A DNA stretch of 64,000 nt from Xanthomonas arboricola (GTDB lineage Bacteria > Pseudomonadota > Gammaproteobacteria > Xanthomonadales > Xanthomonadaceae). Where the stretch lies: assembly GCF_002940665.1 (NCBI RefSeq), contig NZ_MIGY01000001.1, positions 124,001 through 188,000 on the forward strand. Direction: 5' to 3'. Below the pieces are notes generated by a model. It had not been told where the DNA came from and did no database searches. It worked only from the letters and a program-made list of their open reading frames with translations. Shown one piece after another: positions 8,273 to 15,634 of this stretch. Made by a program: the position numbers and the translations under genes. Each line of letters begins with the position of its first letter. The stretch's first letter is position 1.

Positions 8273-8814
8273 GCACGTTGTATTACGACACCTTCCCTTC
8301 GCCGATCGGCGCGCTCAGCGTGGCCGCCGATGCTGCCGGCGTGCACCACATCCTGTTTGCGCAGAACCGCTACGACGCGATCGGCCGCGCGCGTTGGCAG
8401 CACGACCCCGATGCGCCGCTGGTGCGCGAGGCACGCGAGCAATTGCTCGACTATCTGCACGGCGGGCGGCGCAGCTTCGATCTGCCATTGGCCCCGACCG
8501 GCACGCCGTTTCAGCTGCAGGTCTGGCATACGCTGGCGCAGATTCCGTTCGGGCAGACCTGGAGCTATGCGCAACTCGCGCATGCGGTGGGACGCCCGGC
8601 CGCCAGCCGCGCGGTTGGCGCTGCCAATGGACGCAATCCGTTGCCGATCGTGCTGCCCTGCCACCGTGTGATCGGCGCCAATGGCGCGCTGACCGGCTTC
8701 GGCGGCGGCCTGCCGACCAAGCAGGCCTTGTTGCAGCTGGAAGGCTGGTCGCCGCGCCAGAGCGCAACTGCCGACGATCTGTTCGCCGCATCTTCCGCAG
8801 CCGGCGGGCGCTGA
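8269..8814 (+). CDS. ogt: Methylated-DNA--protein-cysteine methyltransferase
   Basis: This 181-residue suicide enzyme transfers the methyl group from O6-methylguanine in DNA to its own cysteine. The active-site motif LPCHRVIG gives Cys131; PFGQTWSYAQLA and GRPAASRAVGAANGRNP are the flanking helix-turn-helix and asparagine-hinge motifs. Together with the Ada/AlkA protein upstream, whose stop it overlaps by four bases, it restores the O6-methylguanine activity that this Ada version lacks. The start at 8269 is fixed by that overlap. Confidence 0.95.
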   Translation: MSTLYYDTFPSPIGALSVAADAAGVHHILFAQNRYDAIGRARWQHDPDAPLVREAREQLLDYLHGGRRSFDLPLAPTGTPFQLQVWHTLAQIPFGQTWSYAQLAHAVGRPAASRAVGAANGRNPLPIVLPCHRVIGANGALTGFGGGLPTKQALLQLEGWSPRQSATADDLFAASSAAGGR

Positions 8815-8850
8815 CTTCGCGGCGTCATTGTGAGGCCGTAAACTGGGGCG

Positions 8851-10152
8851 ATGATCGATCGACATTTTCTGTTCGCCGCAACCGCGCTCGCGTTGCTCGC
8901 GGCCTGTACTTCTCGCCCCCCTTCGCACAGTACGCCACCGCCCGCCCCTGCGGCGCCCGCGCCGGCAGACGCACCGCACAGCGATTTGCCGCACAGCGTG
9001 CTGCTGATCTCCATCGACGGGCTGCGCGCGGACATGCTCGATCGCGGCATTACACCGAATCTGTCGCAGCTGGCGCACGACGGCGTACGTGCGCGCTGGA
9101 TGACGCCGTCGTACCCGTCACTGACCTTCCCCAATCACTACACCCTGGTCACCGGCCTGCGCCCGGATCACCACGGCATCGTGCACAACAGCATGCGCGA
9201 TGCGACGCTGGGCGGCTTCTGGCTGAGCAAGCAGGACGCGGTCGGCGATGCGCGCTGGTGGGGCGGCGAGCCGCTGTGGGTGGGTGCGGAAACGCACGGC
9301 CTGCATGCCGCGACCTGGTCGTGGCCCGGCAGCGAGGCGGCGATCGGTGGCGTGCGCCCCACGCGTTGGCGCCACTACGAAAAAGGCAGCGGTCTGGACG
9401 CGCGCGTGGACGAAGTGCGGGGCTGGCTGGCCGCGTCCGGCGCCGCCAGCAACCGCCTGGTCACGCTGTACTTCGAACACGTGGACGAAGCCGGCCACGA
9501 CCACGGCCCAGAGTCGCGCGAATACGCCGACAACGTGCGTGCGGTGGATGGCGCGATCGGCCGGCTGCTGGCCGGCATGCAGCGCGACGGCACGCGCGCG
9601 CGCACCAATATCGTTGTGGTCTCCGACCACGGCATGGCCGAGGTGGCGCCCGGGCATGCGATCAGCGTGGAAGACATGGCGCGGCCGGACATCGCCACTG
9701 CCGTGACCGACGGGCAGGTGATCGGCTTTTCGCCATTGCCGGGACAGCAGGCCCGCGCCGAAGCTGGCCTGCTCGGTGCGCATGCGCAGTACGACTGCTG
9801 GCGCAAGCCGGAGCTGCCGGCACGCTGGCACTACGGCACGCATCCGCGCATTCCGCCGATCGTGTGCCAGATGCACGAAGGCTGGGATGCACTGTTCCCG
9901 GACAAACTGGCCAAGCGCCCGCGCGATCAGATGCGCGGTTCGCACGGCTTCGATCCGGCGCTGCCCTCGATGCGTGCAGTGTTCCTGGCGCAGGGCCCGG
10001 ACCTGGCGCAGGGCAAGACATTGCCGGGTTTCGACAATGTCGATGTGTATGCGCTGATGACCCGGCTGTTGGGCATTCCCGCCGCCCCCAACGATGGCAA
10101 TCCCGCCACGTTGCTGCCGGCCTTGCGCGCGCCGCCGGCTGCCACACACTGA
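8851..10152 (+). CDS. Nucleotide pyrophosphatase/phosphodiesterase (NPP), lipoprotein
   Basis: This 433-residue alkaline-phosphatase-superfamily enzyme hydrolyses phosphodiester and pyrophosphate bonds of nucleotides. The leader ends LLAACT (lipobox cysteine 19). Two-zinc-site residues are visible: Asp56 in LISIDGLRAD, nucleophile Thr92 in PSLTFPNHYTLVTG, HVDEAGHDHGP, VVSDHGMAE and a C-terminal GSHGFDP. The sequence matches, as I remember it, the structurally characterised NPP of X. axonopodis (nucleophile Thr90 there). It acts in the periplasm or on the outer membrane and may scavenge nucleotides. It stands alone 36 bases after ogt. Confidence 0.93.
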   Translation: MIDRHFLFAATALALLAACTSRPPSHSTPPPAPAAPAPADAPHSDLPHSVLLISIDGLRADMLDRGITPNLSQLAHDGVRARWMTPSYPSLTFPNHYTLVTGLRPDHHGIVHNSMRDATLGGFWLSKQDAVGDARWWGGEPLWVGAETHGLHAATWSWPGSEAAIGGVRPTRWRHYEKGSGLDARVDEVRGWLAASGAASNRLVTLYFEHVDEAGHDHGPESREYADNVRAVDGAIGRLLAGMQRDGTRARTNIVVVSDHGMAEVAPGHAISVEDMARPDIATAVTDGQVIGFSPLPGQQARAEAGLLGAHAQYDCWRKPELPARWHYGTHPRIPPIVCQMHEGWDALFPDKLAKRPRDQMRGSHGFDPALPSMRAVFLAQGPDLAQGKTLPGFDNVDVYALMTRLLGIPAAPNDGNPATLLPALRAPPAATH

Positions 10153-10195
10153 GTGACGCGTCGCGGCCGCGCTGCGTCGATGCGACAATCGCGCC

Positions 10196-11536
10196 ATGCC
10201 TGCTCCTGCCCCCTCGCCGCGCCGGCTCCGGCTGCGGCCGTTGTTGTCCAGCGAAGGCTGGCGTCGTCGCGCCGCACTCTGGGGTGGCGCGATTGCAGTG
10301 GCGCTGGTGGCGATCGTGTTCGCCAAGGCCAGCGACGCCGCCTTCCAGTTGTTTCAGCGCATCACCGCGCATTCGATCTGGTGGGCGCTGCTGCTGACGC
10401 CGGGCATCTTCGCCCTGCTGGCCTGGCTCACCTCCGGCGCAATGCGGCCCACGCGTGGCAGCGGCATCCCGCAGGTCATCGCGGCACTGGAACATGACGA
10501 CGCGGCATTCCGCCAGACCAATCTGTCGCTGCGCGTGTCGCTCGGCAAGCTCGCCCTGACCACCTTGTCGCTGCTCGGTGGCGCCTCGGTGGGACGCGAA
10601 GGCCCCACCGTGCATGTCGGCGCCAGCCTGATGCATGTGTTCGGGCGCTGGTTCGGGTTTCACGATCCGCGCGAGCTCTCGCATTTTCTGCTTGCCGGCG
10701 GCGCTGCCGGTATCGCCGCGGCGTTCAACACGCCGCTGGCCGGGGTAGTGTTTGCGATCGAGGAATTGAGCGGGCGCTTCGAGCACCGCTTCTCCGGCAC
10801 CTTGCTGACCGCGGTGATCGTCGGCGGCGTGGTGTCGCTGGGTCTGTTGGGTAACTACACCTACTTCGGCAAGGTGGCGGTGGCCTTGCCGCTGGGCCAG
10901 GCGTGGCTGGCGATCGCGCTATGCGGCAGCGTGGCTGGCCTGCTCGGCGGCATCTTCGCGCGCCTGGTGCTGGCCAGTGCCGGCGGCAAGCCGCGCTGGC
11001 TGGCGACGCTGCGCCGGCGCCATCCGGTGCTGCTGGCCGCGCTGTGCGGGGTGCTGCTGGTCGGCCTGGCACTGCTGTTCGGGCAAGGCGCGTTCGGCAC
11101 CGGGTACGAGCAGGCGCGCAGCCTGGTGCAGGGCCAGGCGGTGGTCGGCCACGAATTCGGACTGGTGAAGCTGGTGGCCAATCTGGTCTCGTACCTGGCC
11201 GGCATTCCGGGCGGGCTGTTCTCGCCAGCGCTGGCGGTGGGCGCCGGCATCGGCCACAACCTGTCGGTGCTGATGCCGGGCGTGGACCCGCGTACCTTCG
11301 TGCTGCTGGGCATGTGCGCATACCTGACCGGCGTGACCCAGGCGCCGTTGACCTCGGCGGTGATCTCGCTGGAACTGACCGACACCCGCCAGATGCTGTT
11401 GCCGATCCTGGCCACCGTGCTGATCGCGCGCGCCATGTCTGCGCTGGTGTGCAAGACGCCGCTCTATCGTGGCCTGGCCGAACAGTTGCTGGCGCCGACG
11501 CCGACACACCCACCGACCACTGCGGCGACGCACTGA
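10196..11536 (+). CDS. clcA: ClC-family chloride/proton antiporter
   Basis: This 446-residue membrane protein has the ClC selectivity motifs in order: GSGIPQ, GREGPTVHVGA with gating Glu135, and GIPGGLFSPALAVGAG. A second glutamate in FAIEEL corresponds to the internal proton glutamate of ClC exchangers, so exchange of chloride for protons is more likely than a passive channel. E. coli ClcA supports extreme acid resistance; a similar role here is inference. No CBS domains follow the membrane part. The start is 44 bases after the NPP gene, so readthrough is possible. Confidence 0.93.
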   Translation: MPAPAPSPRRLRLRPLLSSEGWRRRAALWGGAIAVALVAIVFAKASDAAFQLFQRITAHSIWWALLLTPGIFALLAWLTSGAMRPTRGSGIPQVIAALEHDDAAFRQTNLSLRVSLGKLALTTLSLLGGASVGREGPTVHVGASLMHVFGRWFGFHDPRELSHFLLAGGAAGIAAAFNTPLAGVVFAIEELSGRFEHRFSGTLLTAVIVGGVVSLGLLGNYTYFGKVAVALPLGQAWLAIALCGSVAGLLGGIFARLVLASAGGKPRWLATLRRRHPVLLAALCGVLLVGLALLFGQGAFGTGYEQARSLVQGQAVVGHEFGLVKLVANLVSYLAGIPGGLFSPALAVGAGIGHNLSVLMPGVDPRTFVLLGMCAYLTGVTQAPLTSAVISLELTDTRQMLLPILATVLIARAMSALVCKTPLYRGLAEQLLAPTPTHPPTTAATH

Positions 11537-11742
11537 CCACCCCACGCGGGAAAGCGGCGCAGGGCCGGTGGACCGCACGGTGCAGATGCCGGCCATGCCA
11601 CCGCACACTCCGGATGGCGCTGTGACGCCCTGCGCCAACGGGACGCCAGCGGCGCGCGCGCCTTGCCGGTTAGACGCCAGCCGGTGGCGACCCGGCTGGT
11701 GGGGCAAGCACTGCATTACGCGTCTGCGCCGATGCCAGGCAT

Positions 11743-11769
11743 AAAAAAACGCGGCGCAAGCGCCGCGTT
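11743..11769 (-). terminator. Rho-independent terminator of the bTHX gene
   Basis: A perfect stem AACGCGGCG/CGCCGCGTT with a CAAG loop lies 26 bases past the bTHX stop. On the minus strand it is followed by a run of seven U residues (11749-11743). It is directional: no T-run follows on the plus strand. The rest of the gap 11537-11742 shows nothing else I can support. Confidence 0.88.
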
Positions 11770-11794
11770 CTGCTGTCGCGAAGCGGGCGAAGGA

Positions 11795-11977
11795 TCAGCC
11801 GGCCTTGGCAACGGTCTTCTTGGCGACAGCCTTCTTGGCCGGGGCCTTGACCACGCCCTTCTTGGCGACCGGGGCAGCTGCACCCACGACAACCTTGCTC
11901 ACCGCGTGCGAACGCGAATTGCCGTAGCTGGAATTGTAGCGCTTGCCCTTGGCGGTCTTGCGGTCACCCTTACCCAT
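11795..11977 (-). CDS. 30S ribosomal protein bTHX with basic C-terminal tail
   Basis: This 60-residue protein begins MGKGDRKTAKGKRYNSSYG, which matches the bTHX/Thx family that in Thermus inserts at the top of the 30S head and stabilises rRNA. The family core is only about 30 residues; here it is followed by a 30-residue Lys/Ala/Val tail with repeated AKK and PAKK units, similar to histone H1-like tails. It has its own terminator 26 bases downstream. The CAT at 11975-11977 is preceded by GGAGTCGACGAAC on the coding strand, which is an acceptable ribosome site. Confidence 0.85.
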   Translation of the reverse strand: MGKGDRKTAKGKRYNSSYGNSRSHAVSKVVVGAAAPVAKKGVVKAPAKKAVAKKTVAKAG

Positions 11978-12113
11978 GTTCGTCGACTCCTGAATGTGAA
12001 TGCTGAATACAAAATCCCCGTGCTGAACACGGGTCTGGCGAGGTTTACGCCGGCGGCGCCCTCGCGCAAGGCCGGCAAGCCTACCACGTAGGCCCCGGCC
12101 CGCGCAGCCCGGG

Positions 12114-12530
12114 CTAGTGTGCGCAGCTGGCGTCGTGGACGTGGGCGTGCCCGTGGTTCAGACGCAGATTGACCAGGTGGGCGATGCCGACCAGCGCACC
12201 ACCGAGCGTCATCACCACCGCATGCGGCACCACCGCGTGGTGCAAGGGGTCGTAGAGCAAGCCGGCCCACAGCAGCAGCAAGCCCGGCAGCAACAGCGCC
12301 AGCGCATGCAGCGCCTTGTGGCGGCGATACCCCAATACCAGGCTAAACAAGCCCAGCAGCGTCACGAACACCACGACGGCCAATTCGACCCCATCGCCCA
12401 GCCAGAACGACAAGCCCAACGAGGGGGCCAGGGCCAGTACCAGCGGCAGCACCGCGCAATGCACGGCGCACAGCAGCGAACCGGTCGCACCGAAGCGGTC
12501 GAGCACATGGCGAAGGGACGGTAGAGGCAT
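12114..12530 (-). CDS. MerC-domain membrane protein, candidate metal transport role
   Basis: This 138-residue protein has four hydrophobic segments and the MerC-type start GATGSLLCAVHCAVLPL with a CxxxC pair in the first helix. Its tail LNHGHAHVHDASCAH is rich in potential metal ligands. MerC proteins take up mercuric ions, but many chromosomal homologues have no mercury locus, as here. I place the start at ATG 12530, because the upstream ATG at 12572 would put a Zur-like operator inside the gene. It is divergent from a ZnuD-like receptor, so a zinc role is the better inference. Confidence 0.75.
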   Translation of the reverse strand: MPLPSLRHVLDRFGATGSLLCAVHCAVLPLVLALAPSLGLSFWLGDGVELAVVVFVTLLGLFSLVLGYRRHKALHALALLLPGLLLLWAGLLYDPLHHAVVPHAVVMTLGGALVGIAHLVNLRLNHGHAHVHDASCAH

Positions 12531-12556
12531 GACTTCCAGCAGGGCTCGCGGCGACG

Positions 12557-12571
12557 TGGAATAATATAACA
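12557..12571 (-). promoter_or_regulatory. Candidate Zur box, MerC-like gene
   Basis: On the minus strand this 15-mer reads TGTTATATTATTCCA. It matches 13 of 15 positions of the gammaproteobacterial Zur consensus TGTTATAWTATAACA (consensus from memory). It begins 27 bases upstream of ATG 12530, where a bound repressor would block initiation. A zur gene lies at 34486-34980. Confidence 0.6.
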
Positions 12572-12657
12572 TCTTCCTTGTTCCAGACCCGCACCGCTAC
12601 ATCGCACATGCGAGCGGGTCCTGCCGTCGGCACAGTCGCCAAGCTGCGCCTTATCAT

Positions 12658-12672
12658 TGATATACAGTAACA
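12658..12672 (+). promoter_or_regulatory. Candidate Zur box, ZnuD-like receptor
   Basis: The 15-mer TGATATACAGTAACA matches 11 of 15 positions of the same Zur consensus and keeps both outer half-site edges (TG...TAACA). It ends 20 bases before the receptor ATG. It is weaker than the box at 12557-12571, and the two are 87 bases apart. Confidence 0.45.
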
Positions 12673-12692
12673 ATCACAGAGTCCGGCCTGCC

Positions 12693-14759
12693 ATGCATCC
12701 TCGCCCCGCTTTCTCGTTCCGTCGCTCCACGCTCTCGCTGGCGTTGACCAGCCTGCTGACTCCCGCCCTGGCCATGGCCGAGGACGCGCCGACAGCTGCC
12801 GACCCGCAGACCCCGCCCAGCTCGGACACGCGCCACGACGCCACCGCCTCCAGTGGCCGCCATATCAAGGACCTGGACAAGGTCGTGGTCACCGCCAGCC
12901 CGCTGCGCGATGCGGCCGGGGAATTGAGCCGCCCGGTCGAGGTGCTGGCCGGCGAGCGTCTGGACGAGGTGCGCAGCGCCAGCCTGGGCGAAACCGTGGC
13001 CAGCCTGCCCGGTGTGCAGAGTTCCAATTTCGGCCCCGGCGTCGGCCGGCCGATCATCCGCGGCCTGGACGGCCCGCGCGTGGCGGTGCTGCGCGATGGC
13101 CTGTCCAGCCAGGACGTGTCCACGGTCAGCCAGGACCACTCGCCGGCGATCGAGCCGTTCCTGGCCAACCAGATCGAAGTGCTCAAGGGCCCCTCCACGC
13201 TGCTGTACGGCTCCGGCGCGATCGGCGGCGTGGTCAACGTGGTCGACGGGCGCATTGCCGAAACCCCGGTAGACGGCTTCAGCGGCCGCGCCGAAGTGCG
13301 CTTGGACGGTGGCGACAAGGACGGCAACACCGACATGTTCCGCGTCGATGCCGGCAATGGCAGCGGCCTGTCGATCCACGCCGACGGCGTGTACCGCAAC
13401 CAGAACGATTACGACACCCCGCAGGGGCGCCAGCTCAACAGCTGGATCGACTCCAAGGTCGGCTCGGTCGGCGCCTCGCTGTCCGGCGACTGGGGTTTCG
13501 TCGGCCTGTCGGCCTCGCGTTTCCGCGACAACTACGGCAACCCCGGCGAGCCGGGCGATCCGACGATCGGCGAGCGTGGGGTGTCGTTGAAGCTGCAGCA
13601 GGACCGCTACGACCTCAAGGGCGGGCTGACCGATCCCTGGGGCGACGGCAGCGCGCTGCGCTACAGCTTCGGCCACACCGATTACGCGCACACCGAGTTC
13701 GAAGGCGAAGAAGTCGGCACCGTGTTCACCAAGCGCGCCAACGAAGGCCGCGTGGAAGCATCGTTCACCTTCGGCGGCGGCTGGCAGACCGCGTTCGGCC
13801 TGCAGGGCAGCGACACCACCTTCCAGGCGATCGGCGAGGAATCCTTCGTGCCCAAGACCGACACCCGCTCGCTCGGCGTGTTCGGCGTTGCGCGCAACAG
13901 CTGGGAGCGCGTCACCGCCGAAGTCGGCGCGCGCGTGGACAAGGTCAAGTACCGCACCGACATCGGCGTGGACCGCGACTTCACCCCGACCAGCTTCTCG
14001 GCCAGCGGCGGTTTCCGCTTCAACGAGCAGTGGCGCCTGACCGCCAACCTCGACCATGCCGAACGCGCGCCGGCCGAGGAAGAGCTGTTCGCCGACGGCC
14101 CGCACATCGCCACCCTCGCCTACGAGATCGGCGATGCGGATCTGAAGACCGAGAAGGCCAACCAGGCCGAGCTGGGGTTGAACTTCCAGAACGCATGGGT
14201 GGATGCCAAGATCGCCGCCTACTACAACCGCTACAACGACTTCGTCTATATCGTCGATACCGGCGGCCAATGGTTCAACGAAGAAGACAACGACTTCCTG
14301 CCGATCCGCCAGTGGACGCAGAACGACGCGGTCTTCCACGGCTTCGAGGGCGAAGCCACCTTCCATCTGGCCGATAACGACACCGGCGCGTGGGACCTGC
14401 GCGTGTTCGGCGACACCGTGCGTGCGCGCCTGAAGGATGGCGGCAACCTGCCGCGTATCGCACCGGGCCGGGTCGGCGCGCAGATGCGCTGGAACACCGA
14501 TGCATGGCGCGCCTCGCTCGGCGCCACCCGCACCATGAAGCAGGACAAGGTGGCGGTGAACGAGACCCCGACCGACGGCTATACATTCGTCGATGCGCAT
14601 CTGGCCTACCACGTGGACCGCGGCAGCAACGCGTGGGAAGTGTTCCTGGACGGCAACAACCTGACCAACCAGGACGCACGCGTGCACACCTCCTTCCTCA
14701 AGGACGATGTGATGCTTCCCGGCCGCAGCGCCTCGTTCGGCGTGCGCCTGTTCTTCTGA
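12693..14759 (+). CDS. TonB-dependent receptor, ZnuD-like (candidate zinc uptake)
   Basis: This 688-residue outer-membrane receptor has a signal peptide ending near AMAEDA, a TonB-box region LDKVVVTASP, a plug domain (LGETVASLPGVQSS, RPIIRGLDGPRVAVLRDG, VLKGPSTLLYGSGAIGG) and a 22-strand barrel ending in a C-terminal phenylalanine (VRLFF). The plug sequence around DHSPAIEPFLANQIEVL and VVNVVDGRI resembles ZnuD zinc receptors of Neisseria. It uses the TonB system to pull substrate across the outer membrane. The divergent MerC-like gene and flanking Zur-like boxes support zinc, but the substrate is inferred. Confidence 0.82.
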   Translation: MHPRPAFSFRRSTLSLALTSLLTPALAMAEDAPTAADPQTPPSSDTRHDATASSGRHIKDLDKVVVTASPLRDAAGELSRPVEVLAGERLDEVRSASLGETVASLPGVQSSNFGPGVGRPIIRGLDGPRVAVLRDGLSSQDVSTVSQDHSPAIEPFLANQIEVLKGPSTLLYGSGAIGGVVNVVDGRIAETPVDGFSGRAEVRLDGGDKDGNTDMFRVDAGNGSGLSIHADGVYRNQNDYDTPQGRQLNSWIDSKVGSVGASLSGDWGFVGLSASRFRDNYGNPGEPGDPTIGERGVSLKLQQDRYDLKGGLTDPWGDGSALRYSFGHTDYAHTEFEGEEVGTVFTKRANEGRVEASFTFGGGWQTAFGLQGSDTTFQAIGEESFVPKTDTRSLGVFGVARNSWERVTAEVGARVDKVKYRTDIGVDRDFTPTSFSASGGFRFNEQWRLTANLDHAERAPAEEELFADGPHIATLAYEIGDADLKTEKANQAELGLNFQNAWVDAKIAAYYNRYNDFVYIVDTGGQWFNEEDNDFLPIRQWTQNDAVFHGFEGEATFHLADNDTGAWDLRVFGDTVRARLKDGGNLPRIAPGRVGAQMRWNTDAWRASLGATRTMKQDKVAVNETPTDGYTFVDAHLAYHVDRGSNAWEVFLDGNNLTNQDARVHTSFLKDDVMLPGRSASFGVRLFF

Positions 14760-14785
14760 CGGTAGCTCTCTCCCGCCGTCATAAG

Positions 14786-14809
14786 CGAGGCCGCCTTCGG
14801 GCGGCCTCG
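14786..14809 (+). terminator. Stable hairpin after the ZnuD-like receptor
   Basis: A perfect 10-bp GC-rich stem (CGAGGCCGCC/GGCGGCCTCG) closes on a UUCG tetraloop 26 bases after the receptor stop. It lacks a clear T-run, so it may act as a weak intrinsic terminator or as a 3'-end stabiliser. Confidence 0.6.
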
Positions 14810-14937
14810 TCATGTCCGGCATCGGGACCGCTGGTCTCGGTGCGCTGCAATGCCGCACGTACCGGCATGCAGATGGCAGTCCTGCGCCGCATCGGCCGCA
14901 GCAACGAGTCGAGGTGCTGCGTTGCACGGGCCGGCTC

Positions 14938-15240
14938 GAGACGCCGCTGACGTTCTACTTGTTCGCCGCGGCACTGGGCTTCACCTGGCTGGGCACGGTG
15001 CCGCCGACAGCAGGCTTGATCGGCAAGCTGTTCAGCCCGCGCTACCTCGGCACCCTGTTCGGCCTGGCCTTGTTGTCGCACCAGACCGGTGGCTTCTTCG
15101 GGGCGTGGCTGGGCGGGCTGGCGCTGGAACGCTTCGGCGATTTCAGCTGGATGTGGTACGCCGACATGCTGCTGGCAGTCATCGCCGCACTGATCAACCT
15201 GCCGATCCGCGAAACGGCGCCAGGACGCGCAGCAGCGTAA
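14938..15240 (+). pseudogene. C-terminal remnant of an MFS transporter
   Basis: The last 100 residues of this frame read as the final helices of a major facilitator transporter: FYLFAAALGFTWLGTVPP, then GTLFGLALLSHQTGGFFGA and a last helix around YADMLLAVIAALINLP. Before about 14938 the frame carries no membrane-protein character, and the first eight or nine helices are missing from the window. It is therefore a 5'-truncated relic. Such transporters often sit beside TonB receptors in Xanthomonas uptake loci, and a receptor begins 395 bases downstream. Confidence 0.75.
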
Positions 15241-15634
15241 AGCGGACGCAAGCGCGTGCCCGCCTGGCATAAGGTAAAGCACCGTGCGTGGTGTCTCGCA
15301 TGACATGCGTAAAGGCCATCGTGCTGCCGCGATGGATCGCATCGCCTGCGCTGTGGCGCGCATTGAAACAGCGCCACACGCAGCCCGATGTCGACGCAGC
15401 TGCCATGCGCACATGCCGCTAGCGCCGTGCTGCAGTGAACGATGGCGAGCCCGTTGGCTGCAGCTTGCCGCGGCGCACAACAGCTTTTGCCGGCAACTCC
15501 GTTAGAACAACACCGCGACGTGTGTCGCCGCGTTGCGTAACCGGCCTCTATCACGTGCTGCCGGCCACCCTTTGACGACGCATGCACGATGCGCGCATTG
15601 CCGCCAGCTGCGACGCCATCTCAGGAGAGCTTTC
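15241..15634 (+). other. Intergenic gap before the second TonB receptor
   Basis: This 394-base gap lies between the MFS remnant and the receptor at 15635. I see no convincing ORF, terminator or known operator. The last 20 bases contain the receptor ribosome site AGGAG. Confidence 0.5.

Noticed and set aside
12654..14927. Long open frame antisense to the ZnuD-like receptor
   Set aside because: It is the mirror of a well-supported receptor gene; GC-rich codon use leaves the opposite strand open. It has no ribosome site or family resemblance.
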